Assembly: GCA_029953675.1 (NCBI GenBank)
Contig: JAMWBK010000005.1
Location: 2,127,001 to 2,191,000 of the forward strand
DNA from: Rhodosorus marinus
Taxonomy: Eukaryota; Rhodophyta; Stylonematophyceae; Stylonematales; Stylonemataceae
Length of the DNA stretch: 64,000 bases
Direction of reading: 5' to 3'
The position numbers and the translations under genes are program-made. Each line of letters starts with the position of its first letter. Positions within the stretch are counted from its first letter, which is position 1. Below are positions 11,491 through 22,367 of the stretch, in pieces. The notes below the pieces were generated by a model, which was not told the origin of the DNA, made no database searches, and saw nothing but the letters and a program-made list of their open reading frames with translations.

Positions 11491-12679
11491 TCACGCGGGC
11501 TGGATCTCATCCAAGTTGTTGCGTTCTGCGGGTTGCGATTCTCCAGTACTTGCTTGAGAGCCATTGGCTTTTGCGACATCGTTGTCGTAGCTAGGAAGCG
11601 ACAAGTTTTTCACTTGCTCCGCCATGGCTTTTTGGATCTCTTTGTGTTTGTCAGCGCCGTCCAATGTCCTGTTCGCTGTAAATGTATCGATGCTGCTCGG
11701 TTTCATGCTGAAAAAGTCGTCCTCAACTGTGCTTTCAGGATGCGGATGGGGATGCGGCGCTGGATCAGCCGGCGGAGCCTTCTTCAAGGAAACCGTCGCA
11801 GCTGACGACCCAGCGCCATCGGCTACCCTGCTTTCTTTGCTTTCCTGGAGAGAATTCTGAACCAGGTCGACCTTCCTCTGCAGTAGTTCGACGGACCTCC
11901 GCTGTGAAGCATTGTGAACATTCAGTTCCTTGATCTGCGAGGTAAACAGTTTCATAGTCTCTGTGATTCCACCCATGTCATCCTTGTTCTGGCTCTCCTT
12001 CAAAGCTTCCTGGAGCTGATTCATGCCCTCTCCCAATTGACGCACCTACACATTGTTTTGTTTCAGTTTGGGCGATTTGAACGAGGATGAGAACAAATAA
12101 AAGGAAGAAATGGACTAAGCAAAACAGAACAATACACTCTCCTTGTACGAGTGCCTTCTTGTCCAGGTGTTTCCTTACCTCCGATTGTAAATCCTTGAGA
12201 CGCTTCCCTTCTGCTTCCTCCGGAAAGTAAATCGGCACAACATGCTTCTTCAGGACTTCCCTAACGGCAAGTACAATGCCGCATAACGCTCCCGCCCACA
12301 ATACCGCCTCTTTCCATGTCTGTCGAGGCTGTAGAGTGCTTTGATTAGGAGGCTGCGTGTAGTAGACGACCTGCGGCTGGGCTGATCCAGTCTGAGGAGC
12401 GGCTACAACGGCGCCCGAGGTTTGAAGCGCCCCAGAGGCAGCGCCCGCGGCGGCGCTAGGTGCAGAGGTCTCAGGATTCTGCAACAAACTCTCAATCTCT
12501 GGAGTTACAGTTTTAGTAGCCCTCTTCAAGGCCTCACGGATCTCACCAGCAGTCAGCCCTTTCCTCTGCAGAAACCCTATGGCCTTCTCCAGGGGTGCTG
12601 CAGAAACTCGAGAATCTCCTAAAAACTGAACAGCCTGTGTTACTTTGTCCTCTCTTACAACTTCACCGTCGTCACTCAT
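11491..12679 (-). CDS. PEX14: Peroxin-14, peroxisomal membrane docking protein
   Basis: Part of the docking complex that receives PEX5-cargo at the peroxisome membrane. Exons 12679-12179 and 12045-11491, separated by a 133-bp phase-0 intron, give 351 residues. Residues ~10-55 are the conserved helical PEX5-binding domain (AVQFLGDSRVSAAPLEKAI, then FLQRKGLTAGEI). An Ala/Pro/Gln-rich linker follows. A hydrophobic segment near residue 130 (WKEAVLWAGALCGIVLAV) is the membrane region. Residues ~165-235 are coiled coil. The tail is polar and includes a His-Pro repeat (PHPHPHPES) and DDFF. It is 30 bases shorter than a multiple gene model would need for any further domain, and the domain order equals that of known PEX14. 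It is convergent with the GLTP gene, with 121 bp between stops. Confidence 0.92.
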
Positions 12680-14731
12680 CTCTCCGAAGATACGTCAACA
12701 TACATATACTACCAACTGCCCTACACGAAAGCCACCAACGCACCACCCACAAGGTATCAGCTCGTTGAGTCAGCACCCCTCTGCTTCTATTTCCCGGGAA
12801 AAGGTCGGAGTAATATTCCCTTGTTCCCTTGCTTAAAGACAATCCAGCTATCAACTGCCCTGCGCCTTGTCCGGAACAGAAAAAAACTCAACACGAAGAA
12901 AATATACGAATCCTCATCCAAACTGGTTTAGCGCTCACCTACTAACCCCCAAGCTGACCACTCTAGTCTTCCAGCAACTATTAGAAACCCAAAAATCTCA
13001 ACTTCGGCAAGAAAAGCAATCTATTAACCACCCAAGAAAATCGATTTGCAGATGTTGCCTATCTTCACGTCCCTCTTCGACCCTCTCTAAACCCTCTGAC
13101 TAAAGCCTCAATCACAACTGACCACTGAACGGTTCAAGGGCAAGGCTAATCACGAGAGTTTTCAGCCTCACTCTATCCAAAAACTGGCGCTATTGAATGT
13201 CTAAGACAAGAGCTTTGAACCCAGACCAGAACTCTTCAAAAGCTGCTAACCACACCAACCACTTTCCTGAGCTCCGGCCCGCAAAAATTTCCACCATATC
13301 CAACCTACAAGGAGTACAACAAAAAGCTTCAAAACGCCGCTGGGAGGGAGGAACACTGCGCCTTGCTTCTCGCGTGGATTTCTTCTTCAGGAATCTCTTC
13401 TGATAAGTAAGCTAGGTCTCTCATATCGTTATAAATCCAGCCTTTAGTATTTCAGAACGACTGCCAAACTCCTTCCTTAACAGTGAAGTCCCCCCAAAGA
13501 GGGTCGCTTCATTGAATCTCAAAAGTACTGGGAAAAAAATTGCACCCGTTCATTTCGACTGAATCCAGTCAATTATGGTCCTGACATTCATAAACTCTTA
13601 TATATATATATGTTTATAGTATATGATTATTAAAAACATTAGGGGTAGTCAGTCAATTTTATTCCGTAATTGTTGATGGATTAATCGCCGGTCGGACACT
13701 CGATGACAGACCACCGAGTGTCGCGCTACCCATATTGAACAATAGTGTCTACGGGACATATTAATCTGTAGTACCAACTGTGAACTCCGCCGGTATGGAA
13801 ACACTGAGAGTCGATAGTCTTAACAGCCTGAGAGAGATGCCAAGTGGAAAACTCAACACTTGGGACATTGCGTTCGGAGAAAACTCTGCTTAATGTTATC
13901 AACAAGTCTAGCAATGTCTATTCCATTGTGGAGATGAAAGGAGTAGACGAGTTCAAAGGCCTGACTGAAGTCCTGGTAGAGTCAGCAAAACACCCTCCAC
14001 AAAAAAAAGAATTTCCAAAGACGAGGAGAGTACGAGGAAGCAGTGAACAACTCGAAGTCCAAAAGCCTACAGGAACTCCAAGCGCATCTAGCTCGAGGAG
14101 TTCACAAACCTCATATTACGCGGTCTCCTGGAGAAGACCCCTAGGGTCCGGCTACAGCATTTTATCTCGTAGACACGGCGAGAAAGTTGTCAGAAACAAC
14201 TTCAACCAAACTGACAGGAGGAGGAGCACCTTTCCAGTGTCTGCTCCGTGATATACATTCTATCAAGTCGGCAGCCGCCTGAAACGTCATCAGGCCTAGT
14301 CTGCCTTCCACTACGAGATCAACCAACTCCAAGCGGACAGGGTTCACGGTACACCACTCCTTCCTCATTTATTGTTCGTTCTACTCTGTAGATTACCTCC
14401 ACATTCATCATCATCTTAAAGGCCAAGCGAGAGCTAGGTGCTCTGCTCCTCCCATCAATCCTATCGATAAAGGTTTCCCAAATCCTAACACATTTTCAGC
14501 ATTTGCAAAAGCGAAAAGCTCAAAATGTGAAAGTTTTGAGATTTGTTTTTTTTGGTTCTGCTTAGCATCGATGGTGGATTGATTAGTGCCTCCGCTTTGG
14601 GGAGCTGTAGGGAGATCGATCTTGTGGCAATGGAGTTGGGAAGTGTGAATGGATAGAAAAGGCATTGAAGAGGAGTGTGAATGGATTGGAATCAATTTGT
14701 TCGGGTAGTTTTGGAAGGTAGACGAGTAAGT
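12680..14731. other. Intergenic between divergent PEX14 and cyclophilin genes
   Basis: Should hold both promoters. A (TA)n tract lies near 13600-13612. Frames at 13197-13403 and 13844-14251 show no motif and were not called. An in-frame ATG at 14681 is an alternative start for the cyclophilin. Confidence 0.45.
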
Positions 14732-16032
14732 ATGGGGTTTATTGCTGGAGTAGTGGAGGGGAGGAGGAGGATTGGTGGAGTACAATGCTGTAGTGCGGAG
14801 GGTGATGGGCATGGAGGGATCGACAGGAGGAAGTTTTCAGCCGCGCTGGTTTCGGCGGCTGTGGTTGGATTTCCGTATTTGGCGAATGCGAACGTAGGAG
14901 GCAAGGATCGATGTGATGCGGCTTTTGATGTGAATTGTGGATCCGATGGGGTGAAACTCAAGTCGCTTGAAGTGTACCCTGCCCCGAATTTTCCGGATTA
15001 CAAGGTCACGGATCGCGTCTTTATGGGTAGCTTTGATGCGAAAAGCCAAGTTCTCATGTTTGCTAATTTTCTAACGCGAGGGTCTTCTTTCTTTTTTGTT
15101 CTACCTCCCACTGCATCGGTCAGAGTTCTCTGGGGCTGGTTCCGCGATCGGACGGGTTACGATTGGCCTATTTCGCGACGCGGCGCCATCTAGCGTGGAT
15201 GTGTTCGCAAGGATGGTGGAGGGCAGGCTTACCTCGGGCCTTTCGTATGCTTCCAGTCAAGTTTTCAAGGTACTATAGTTGTCAGGCTGCGATGTGCTTT
15301 CTCGACCGGTTTGCGCAGACTCTCGAGTACGCTAACCAGTCAAAGGTCCTCTCAAATTGTTTAAACTCCGATTTATCAGGTGGAGAAGGATAAGAGAATA
15401 GACCTAGGACGACTTGCGAAAGGCGCCGGAAAGACAGAAGTTCGATCGATTGACTACTCTGGATACGTTCGGCGCAAGTACGTTAGTACGGCGGATGGTG
15501 GTACTGAGAACTCAGATGTGAGTTGACCCCAAAGCTCGCTGAACATCCTGTGTTTCGCTACTGCGACCGCATCTGAAAATGTGAATCTTGATGCTTCTTG
15601 TTTGTTCAGGGAAACTCTTTGCGTCACAACGCCGCCGGGTTGATCAGCATGGTGAAGGGTGGAGGCTCGTTTGAATTCGTGATTACTCCGAGTCCGACGC
15701 CCGACCGCACTCTTGACGATGATCACGTCATTATAGGGCAGGTAAGGGCGTCCGCCAACTCCTTATTCTATGAACCAATGGGGTTGGTGTCGGAGTCCCC
15801 CATCAGTAACCGTCCACTGGATTTCTCCTCTCCTACCATCGGTCAGGTGCTTGATGGAATGGACGTTATTGCACGGCTAAACAACCTCGCAGTGAACAAG
15901 CCGACCTCTTACAAGAACACATTCATATCAATGGGAAAGGCCATCAACGATAAAAGAGCAACAGCAGCGGAGGATGACAACTTCAAACCTCTGCAGAAGA
16001 CCGTGATTAAGTACTGCGGGGTTCTCAACTAA
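14732..16032 (+). CDS. Thylakoid-lumen cyclophilin-type protein (CYP26-2/CYP28-like)
   Basis: Five exons (14732-15026, 15124-15269, 15380-15517, 15610-15741, 15847-16032; introns 97, 110, 92 and 105 bp) give 298 residues. It resembles the plant lumenal cyclophilins, with VTDRVFMEFS, GRVTIGLFRDAAPSSVDVF, LRHNAAGLISM, GQVLDGMDVI and a C-terminal LQKTVIKYCGVL. The precursor begins MGFIAGVVEGRRR (plastid-type). A second signal follows: twin Arg in IDRRKFSAALVSAAVVG, then LANA|N, which points to Tat export into the thylakoid lumen. The start at 14732 was chosen over 14681 because it gives this Phe-type leader. The catalytic Arg/Phe/His set of active cyclophilins is not recognisable, so it may be a chaperone or scaffold rather than a prolyl isomerase. 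Intron 4 is 105 nt, open and in frame, so its retention would add 35 residues. Confidence 0.88.
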
Positions 16033-16605
16033 CCGAGCCAGGCCCTAGTCTTTCGTTTTCAAAAAAATATATATATTTCAGCCAATCAATTTAAATCATC
16101 TGAAGAATAGACCAATGAATTATGCTTATGAGGATCTAGTCTGACGCTTCGTAATTGAAACGTTGTTTTCGCACCAATTAAGTTGCTTTTCTGGATATAT
16201 TTGTTATCATATCGACAAGGCAACAATTTCGATTCAGAGGGTCCCATCATTCCCTCAATCCAGGTATCACACACAAGACCACTGTGCTGAATAAGCAGGT
16301 GACCCAGGGGCAATGGCCTAGTAGAGACTACACTCCATATCTGCACAGCGAACTAGGAACGTCATCGCGTGCCGCGGAAATCATCCGGAGCGAGGGGTAA
16401 TGCAATATAGTGTCCTTGTTGATGGTTTTGGCAGTGCACCGCGCTCACCAAGTGCAGCGAAAGAAAGCGGATTTTTCGTTGAATGCAACAACTGCAAACG
16501 CAAATCAGGTTTTACATAAATATATGCTTTTCTCAAGCTTTCACGGACGTAGTTAGTTATGGTCCTTGGATCCAGGTCCTCTTTTGTATGCCTTTTTGAT
16601 AGTAG
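16033..16605. other. Intergenic between convergent cyclophilin and GCN2 genes
   Basis: 3' flanks of both genes. An A/T run at 16061-16078 may belong to the cyclophilin mRNA end. Nothing else is seen. Confidence 0.5.
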
Positions 16606-19600
16606 TTAGTCGTTTCGTTTTAGGGACGAAAAGAACTTCGGCAAGTCGGCGAGCAGAACGTCTACGTCTACACGTTGGTTGAGAAGACCCTTGACCCTCA
16701 TAACCGGTAGATCATCCGAACGATTGCGACGCACAGATACGAGCCACTTCGCTCCGCGCTCCATAGCAGCCTCCTGTTGCTTATGTTTTGACATACTGTC
16801 GTCGTACGAAAAGTCGGCGCGTATACCGTGTTCCCAAAGCGCGGCTACCACCCCGATCTTGTCCTCGACAGAGGTCGGTCCCCCATGAGGCGCAAAGACG
16901 AAGACGTCGCACACCGCAATCGGTTCTGATTCTGCGTTGTTGCTGCGAACGATAAGCTGTGATATCTTCTCGAGATTGATTGTCACGCCCACGGCGTTCG
17001 GAAGTTCGGCGTCGGGAATCCCCGTGACCAGGTTCCTCAAGCGAGAAAGCCGCACCAACAGAGCGTTCCACCTTCCACCCCAGCCCACGCACTCCAGCGA
17101 TCTTGCAGAGCCCCGATGGTCCTTCGAGTGACGAACGAACAGCTCAAACATGACGCCGTCAAAGTAGAGCAGTTCCTTCTCTAAAGCTCGCCTGCGGATG
17201 GGTCCATCGGTGAGGCTTCCTCTGCCAGCTTGCCCTGGTCTCGCAAGCATTGGATCGACCACGATCTGCTCGTCAGTCGCCACGTGCATTGCTTCTAGCA
17301 TGATAAGTGTCTTGGCAAGCTCGTCAATCGCTTTTGCAGCTGCAGCGCTAACTGGAAGGTAGTCCGTCAGAAAGTTATCTGTTGATTCTTCTCCTTGCTC
17401 ACCGCCGTCCTCCTTCCTCCTCCTTAGTATCTTCTCATAACTTGAAAGTTCCCCTACTCTCATCCGAAAATCTGAATCCGAGGAGCCACTCAAATGGACA
17501 ATTGTCTGCTTCAAGATAGCCGCTGGATCTCCTTTGAAGCTACAGAAGCCCTTGATTTTCGTAACTGAAGACTCTGGAAGCCGGACATCTTCCAGCAGAG
17601 CTTTGCGTGCCAAGTTCCACCCGATATAAGGTAGGTATGACATTACATCCATCACTCCATCGATCAGTGTCTCAAATTGCGCATTGTTTGCTTTCGACTT
17701 GCTCTCTCGTCCGCAACAAAGTCGAACTATCTCCATAGTCAGTACGGAGTGCCCGAGGCGAACACTAGTTCGTGCCGGGAGGGGCAACGCCGCTGTAGCA
17801 TCCAGTGCGGCTTTCAACGTCTCCGCCTCCGCTGTCCACATCTTGATACGACTTATAATATCGAAATCTGCAAAGAGGATACCTTGAGGAAAGACCTCCC
17901 CATCTCCGGGGCCAAAAAGTGGAGACGCTAACCGAGAGCTCGACCTCTTCTTCGAAGAATTCGCGCTTTCAATGGGTTTGAAACTGTTTTCTGTATCCCA
18001 CACCGTGCCCACCTCATATCGTTTCCGAACGTTCTCGACAGATCCCAATTTCTGTGCAAACGCAGTTCTTGCGTCTAGAACAAGCTCCATTTTATTGCCA
18101 AGGTGTGAGAGGTACACCCCTGAGCTCGTGGAGCGCCTTGGCAGCTCACCAGCAGTCGACGCTGCTCCGCGCGAAGACAGTTCCAAACCACGAAGTAGAT
18201 TTGCCTCTGGAGCGAGTGGTGGGCACACAGTTGGATGCGCTCCGTGGACAGCAAAAACGCCCCTAACGCGATCCATTAATAACTGCCGAAGTCGCTCATA
18301 CCACTCATCAGTCCGCCGAGGCCGACCTCTGGACAGGGGAAGGTTATTCGCCGCAAGATTGAATCGATTCGTATCGGAGCTGCTGTTCAACATGGCCATC
18401 TGCACAGCGACAACGTTCAACAAGTCTTCCTGATTGGACGTCTCATCTCTGAACAGGACTTCCAGCGCCTGACCTCTGAGGCGGGAACCCGGAACAGACA
18501 GCTGCCGCATGATCGACCTAGTGTACTCGTCTTCGACTCGGGGCGGGAGAAGATTACCATCAAGGAGTTCCAGCGCTGCTGGACGAGCTGCAGGATCCTT
18601 CTCTAGTAGAAGCTTGATAAGCTGGGATTGCTTCGGGTAAATCCTCTGAAACGCTGCGTCCGGAGCCCCTGTTTCCCGCAAATCTGTGAGCTTCTTTATC
18701 CTTTCCATCTGCGTCGAGCACGGTCCGTGCCACATTTCCCATGCGATAATCCCTAGAGCGTAAACGTCCACTTTCGATGAGTACGCCTTTTGCCTCAAAT
18801 CCTCCAGCTCAGGTGCACGGTAATGCGTTGTCCCGACGGCCCCGCTGAGTTCACCGGAGGCCGGGATCAAAATGCCCTGGCTACGTGGTTCACCCCCCCT
18901 TTCGGAAGGTTCGGCAGTATGCGTAGTAACCGTGCGAGCGAGCCCAAAATCTCCAACCTTTATGTCACCAGCGGTTGAGAAGAATATATTGGTCGGTTTC
19001 AAGTCCCTGTGTACAATGCCCTTCGAATGCAAGTAAACCAAGGCCTCGACAATCTGACGGAAAACTACCCAGAGGTCCTGATTGGAATCATCCAAAATGT
19101 CAATGAAATCTCTCAGGGTGCTCCGGCAATACTCCATTTGTATGTACAAGTATGCCATGACGTTGCTCTGGGAACCTGCTGAGTCATACGTATCTGTGTC
19201 AGCTCGCGATAACTTTGTTCGTGACTCCGAATCCTGCTCAGTAGTTTCACTGTCGAACTCGGTTGGGCCATCTGCATGATCTGGTGGCTCCAACCAAGCC
19301 TGGTAGTACCTTACGATGTTCGGATGCATTAGTCGAGAGAGGGTCAGAACCTCGCGAACGACAAAGCTGTCTTCCAAGTCTTCCCCATAGAGAGTGACTC
19401 TCTTAATCGCATAGTCTCTCCCGTCCAGGTTATTTCGCGCTTTCACAACCGATCCGAACCCCCCCTCTCCAAGTTTGCGAACAACTTGAAAGTCTGCCCT
19501 GAACCTTGAAGCAGAGCCTGTGCTGTTTCCCTGGGCGGCAGCTCGTAGCGATGACAGTGACTGACTTCGAGGACGATCTTTCCGGGATTCCTCATTTGAC

Positions 19601-20490
19601 GACGAAGAAGACGACTCATAGTCGGCGGGAGACGTCGAGCTGCTCTGGTCTGACTCTTCGTCCATCGGATCAACGAATAAGCTTCCTTCGAATGCCACCG
19701 CATTCTTCGAGCGAAGATTCTCCTCACCAGCAGCAGACGACTCTGATTTCTCGCTAGAAGGTCCGTCAGGACGCGCTCTTTCATGAAAATCCTGAAACAT
19801 GTGCTTGATATCATCCACGAGATCTGCCTCCTGCCTGGAGCTGAAACTCCAGTCATTGCTGGCCTCTCGTCGGATTGCGGCGGTGATACTCTGTTTTCGA
19901 GCGTTCCTTTCCTCCGTGCCCAGAGCCTCAAGCTCTTGTTGCCGAATGTTCTCCTCAGTCCTTTGCTGCGCCCCTATCCGCAGTCTCTCCCTATTCCTTT
20001 TCTGGTCTCGTTTCTCCTTTTCTCGTCGCTGGATCTCTTCTTCTGCTTTCAGTCGCTCCAGTTGAAGCATTTCATCTCGGAGAGCAAGCGGCGGTACGTT
20101 CCATTGCGCCAACTTGTCACGAATAGCGCAAACAACCTCAAAAACGTGGACCTCACCTACTAGCTCTGCAGCCTTTCTCGCTGCAAGATCCCGCAGTTCG
20201 TGCAGGCGAGGCTCGCTTGGACCGTAGTATCCTTTCACCCCGGCTTCTCTTCTGGAAATCGAGACCTTTGCAGCCTCTTTCTTCGGATATTTCGATCCAA
20301 GGCGGAAGGTAGCGAGAACGGAGACCCAGACGTCTCCATCCGCGGTGTCTGGCGACACAACAACCTCGACAACGTTGAGGAGGCCTCCTCCCTTCTTCTT
20401 TCCTCTAGGCACTTCATCATCCTTAGCCTTAAAATCATCCCCAAAAATCGCCTCCAATGCGGCTAACTCATCCGCCTTTTCGCTTCCCAT
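16606..20490 (-). CDS. GCN2: eIF2-alpha kinase GCN2
   Basis: Senses uncharged tRNA under amino-acid starvation and phosphorylates eIF2-alpha. One uninterrupted exon of 1294 residues from the ATG at 20490; the frame is open ~30 codons further upstream but without an ATG. Residues ~5-115 form the RWD domain (ELAALEAIFGDDF) that binds GCN1. A charged helical linker follows at ~120-210 and an acidic Ser-rich region to ~330. The kinase domain spans ~332-640: LGEGGFGSVVKA, the Lys in YAIKRVT, a ~50-residue acidic insert typical of eIF2-alpha kinases, HRDLKPTNIFF near 494, GDFGLA and GTTHYRAPEL. Residues ~690-1000 are histidyl-tRNA-synthetase-like and ~1150-1270 look like the anticodon-binding-like end. 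The yeast C-terminal dimerisation/ribosome region is reduced or missing. Every neighbour except NEDD8, the kelch protein, MITOK, MYB and the MGNCC gene is spliced, so a 3.9-kb intronless gene stands out. Confidence 0.95.
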   Translation of the reverse strand: MGSEKADELAALEAIFGDDFKAKDDEVPRGKKKGGGLLNVVEVVVSPDTADGDVWVSVLATFRLGSKYPKKEAAKVSISRREAGVKGYYGPSEPRLHELRDLAARKAAELVGEVHVFEVVCAIRDKLAQWNVPPLALRDEMLQLERLKAEEEIQRREKEKRDQKRNRERLRIGAQQRTEENIRQQELEALGTEERNARKQSITAAIRREASNDWSFSSRQEADLVDDIKHMFQDFHERARPDGPSSEKSESSAAGEENLRSKNAVAFEGSLFVDPMDEESDQSSSTSPADYESSSSSSNEESRKDRPRSQSLSSLRAAAQGNSTGSASRFRADFQVVRKLGEGGFGSVVKARNNLDGRDYAIKRVTLYGEDLEDSFVVREVLTLSRLMHPNIVRYYQAWLEPPDHADGPTEFDSETTEQDSESRTKLSRADTDTYDSAGSQSNVMAYLYIQMEYCRSTLRDFIDILDDSNQDLWVVFRQIVEALVYLHSKGIVHRDLKPTNIFFSTAGDIKVGDFGLARTVTTHTAEPSERGGEPRSQGILIPASGELSGAVGTTHYRAPELEDLRQKAYSSKVDVYALGIIAWEMWHGPCSTQMERIKKLTDLRETGAPDAAFQRIYPKQSQLIKLLLEKDPAARPAALELLDGNLLPPRVEDEYTRSIMRQLSVPGSRLRGQALEVLFRDETSNQEDLLNVVAVQMAMLNSSSDTNRFNLAANNLPLSRGRPRRTDEWYERLRQLLMDRVRGVFAVHGAHPTVCPPLAPEANLLRGLELSSRGAASTAGELPRRSTSSGVYLSHLGNKMELVLDARTAFAQKLGSVENVRKRYEVGTVWDTENSFKPIESANSSKKRSSSRLASPLFGPGDGEVFPQGILFADFDIISRIKMWTAEAETLKAALDATAALPLPARTSVRLGHSVLTMEIVRLCCGRESKSKANNAQFETLIDGVMDVMSYLPYIGWNLARKALLEDVRLPESSVTKIKGFCSFKGDPAAILKQTIVHLSGSSDSDFRMRVGELSSYEKILRRRKEDGGEQGEESTDNFLTDYLPVSAAAAKAIDELAKTLIMLEAMHVATDEQIVVDPMLARPGQAGRGSLTDGPIRRRALEKELLYFDGVMFELFVRHSKDHRGSARSLECVGWGGRWNALLVRLSRLRNLVTGIPDAELPNAVGVTINLEKISQLIVRSNNAESEPIAVCDVFVFAPHGGPTSVEDKIGVVAALWEHGIRADFSYDDSMSKHKQQEAAMERGAKWLVSVRRNRSDDLPVMRVKGLLNQRVDVDVLLADLPKFFSSLKRND

Positions 20491-21560
20491 TATCCGGCCG
20501 CCATATTCACCGGTTGAAATATGGCAGGACTCTTTCTCGCTTGCTACAAACGCCCATCCCCCTCGAAGACGTATTTTCAACAACTTTGGACGTCCGAAAC
20601 CTGGCTTTACAGCAAAATTCTAGCATAGCGCTTGCTATGGACCAGTCCTTCGACTACTTATCCGTCAAGAGTATCGACCAGTGCTAGCTGGCGATCCATA
20701 AAGCGTGATAACTTGAACAAACAAAGTCTCATTTGTGTGTTCTCGTTTGCAGTTCTCAGAGGGTAAAAATTGGCAAGCTCAAAACTTGACGCAAATCGCT
20801 GGAATTCGTGCTCTCCAAACCCCAAACCTAAAACACATGGTCTAGGTAGCTCAACTCTGCCGTTCAAAAAAAGAATACACACGGACAGTGTGATACTACA
20901 GGCCTCCTCACTACCGTTTCCTCTCTACCATGGCAGTTATCAAACCTTTGAAACGCTACTGTCCTCTCCTTCAAAAAACTTCCGCAAACTTCCCACTCCT
21001 TATAGACCACCAGCCAAATGCGTCATCTGTCATGAGAGGATACTCGCAACAAGAGTGGGCGATGTGTAATGGCTGTCAATGCGTATCTCGAAAATTCTAG
21101 AGACAGTCTGTCATAGGACAAACTGTCCTTACGAAGGTCTGTTTATCTTTGGGTTGACTCGTTCTGGCTAGTGTCGAGATGACGATGCTGAGACTCGTGG
21201 ATCTTATGAGCATGAATTGTGACTATTGCTGTGGACGGTCACATGTGCTTTCTGGATAAGGATGAACCTCCCATGTGGTGAGTGGGAAGTCGCGATGCAA
21301 AATAGGTTCTTGTCAAACCGGTATTCGCGTTAAGTGTACCATTTGTGTTTGGTACAGTGTTTGGAAAGGTCGAGTCGGGCTGTGAGAAGGCGGGAAGGTG
21401 AGGAGGGTGCAGAAGGTGCTCCGCTGAACGGGATTAGGAGCTCTGCGGACGAGGGAGGATCGATTTTGCTTCGGAATGATCTTTCTACCTCAGCAAGGGA
21501 GGAATTTCTTCTTTCAGGTCGGATTTTCAAGGTTTTAGTTTTTAGGGCATTTGCGGGGAG
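20491..21560. other. Intergenic between divergent GCN2 and MED20
   Basis: Shared upstream region of ~1.07 kb. Short frames only. No recognisable element beyond presumed promoters. Confidence 0.45.
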
Positions 21561-22367
21561 ATGGGTGCGAAGTGGTAAGTTTCTTGGTTGTAGTTTGCGT
21601 CGGTCCCGTAGAGATCGAGGATCTGTGATCTGAAATCTACATTGTGCTCGTCACGTTTTTAGTCTTTTCAGAATTCAGATCCATGAGTATTACAATTCGG
21701 CTCAGGTACACAAGGAGTTGCAGAGGCGAGTGGAGGCACATACAGGTAGGAGAGTTGGGCCTTGGCAAGTTTCGACTCAACAGTATGTGTCGAAAGGCAA
21801 CGTGAGGCCTCCTATTGTTGTGTTCACTACGAGTGAGGAGCCAAACAGTAGGTATTTGCTAACTGGCAAGCACGTGATTGAGACAGACGATGGGCTCTCG
21901 GCTTTGTTAAGCAAAATACCCGCTCTCACGTCAAAGCAGAGTTTTATGGTCAAGGGTATCGAATACGACCTTGTGGACTTCACCGTCCGTGTGGTAAGTT
22001 TCAGAGGGATATTCAGGGGGTTTAGTGGCGACACGATCTCATTGCTGTCTTACTCTACGACGGCTATCAGGGAATGGTCTTCGAGAAGAGTGGACCCACC
22101 TCTCCCGTAGTCGAAATAGGGTACCTTCCTTGTTCCATTGTCGACAACTGCGTCGGTCTGATAACAGAGCTTATGGAAAAGATAGCGGCGCCGCTCGTAG
22201 CGCCGCAGGACTCGCGACAGGACTCCCAGGCAAACGCGGCGGCGGAGACCAACTACAAGTTCACGCTGGTGGCTGATGACTTTCAGAAGGTTGAAGGCCT
22301 TGCAAACACGCCGTTCAGTATGCGACATACGGCGTTGCTGTACTTGAAATTGTTCAACAAAGGGTAG
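21561..22367 (+). CDS. MED20: Mediator complex subunit 20
   Basis: Head-module subunit of Mediator, linking regulators to RNA polymerase II. Three exons: a 14-nt first exon 21561-21574, then 21663-21993 and 22071-22367 (introns 88 and 77 bp), joining in phase to 213 residues, close to human MED20 length. The start reads MGAKCLF, matching the usual MG/MP-V-K-W-L start of the family. Later blocks are AQVHKELQRRVEAHTG, GRRVGPWQVSTQQYV, YLLTGKHVIETDDG, GIEYDLVDFTVRVGMVF, VEIGYLPCSIVDNC and a C-terminal ALLYLKLFNKG. Two closer acceptors at 21671 and 21678 were rejected because the joined codon becomes a stop; the AG at 21662 keeps frame. The gene ends 363 bp from the end of the convergent SNIP1-like gene. 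Confidence 0.88.

Noticed and set aside
13844-14251. Plus-strand 135-codon frame
   Set aside because: Basic and Ser-rich without any recognised motif or splice context; considered as a decayed gene fragment but unsupported.
14681-14731. Upstream in-frame ATG for the cyclophilin
   Set aside because: Would add 17 residues before a better plastid-type start (MGFIAG). Kept only as an alternative.
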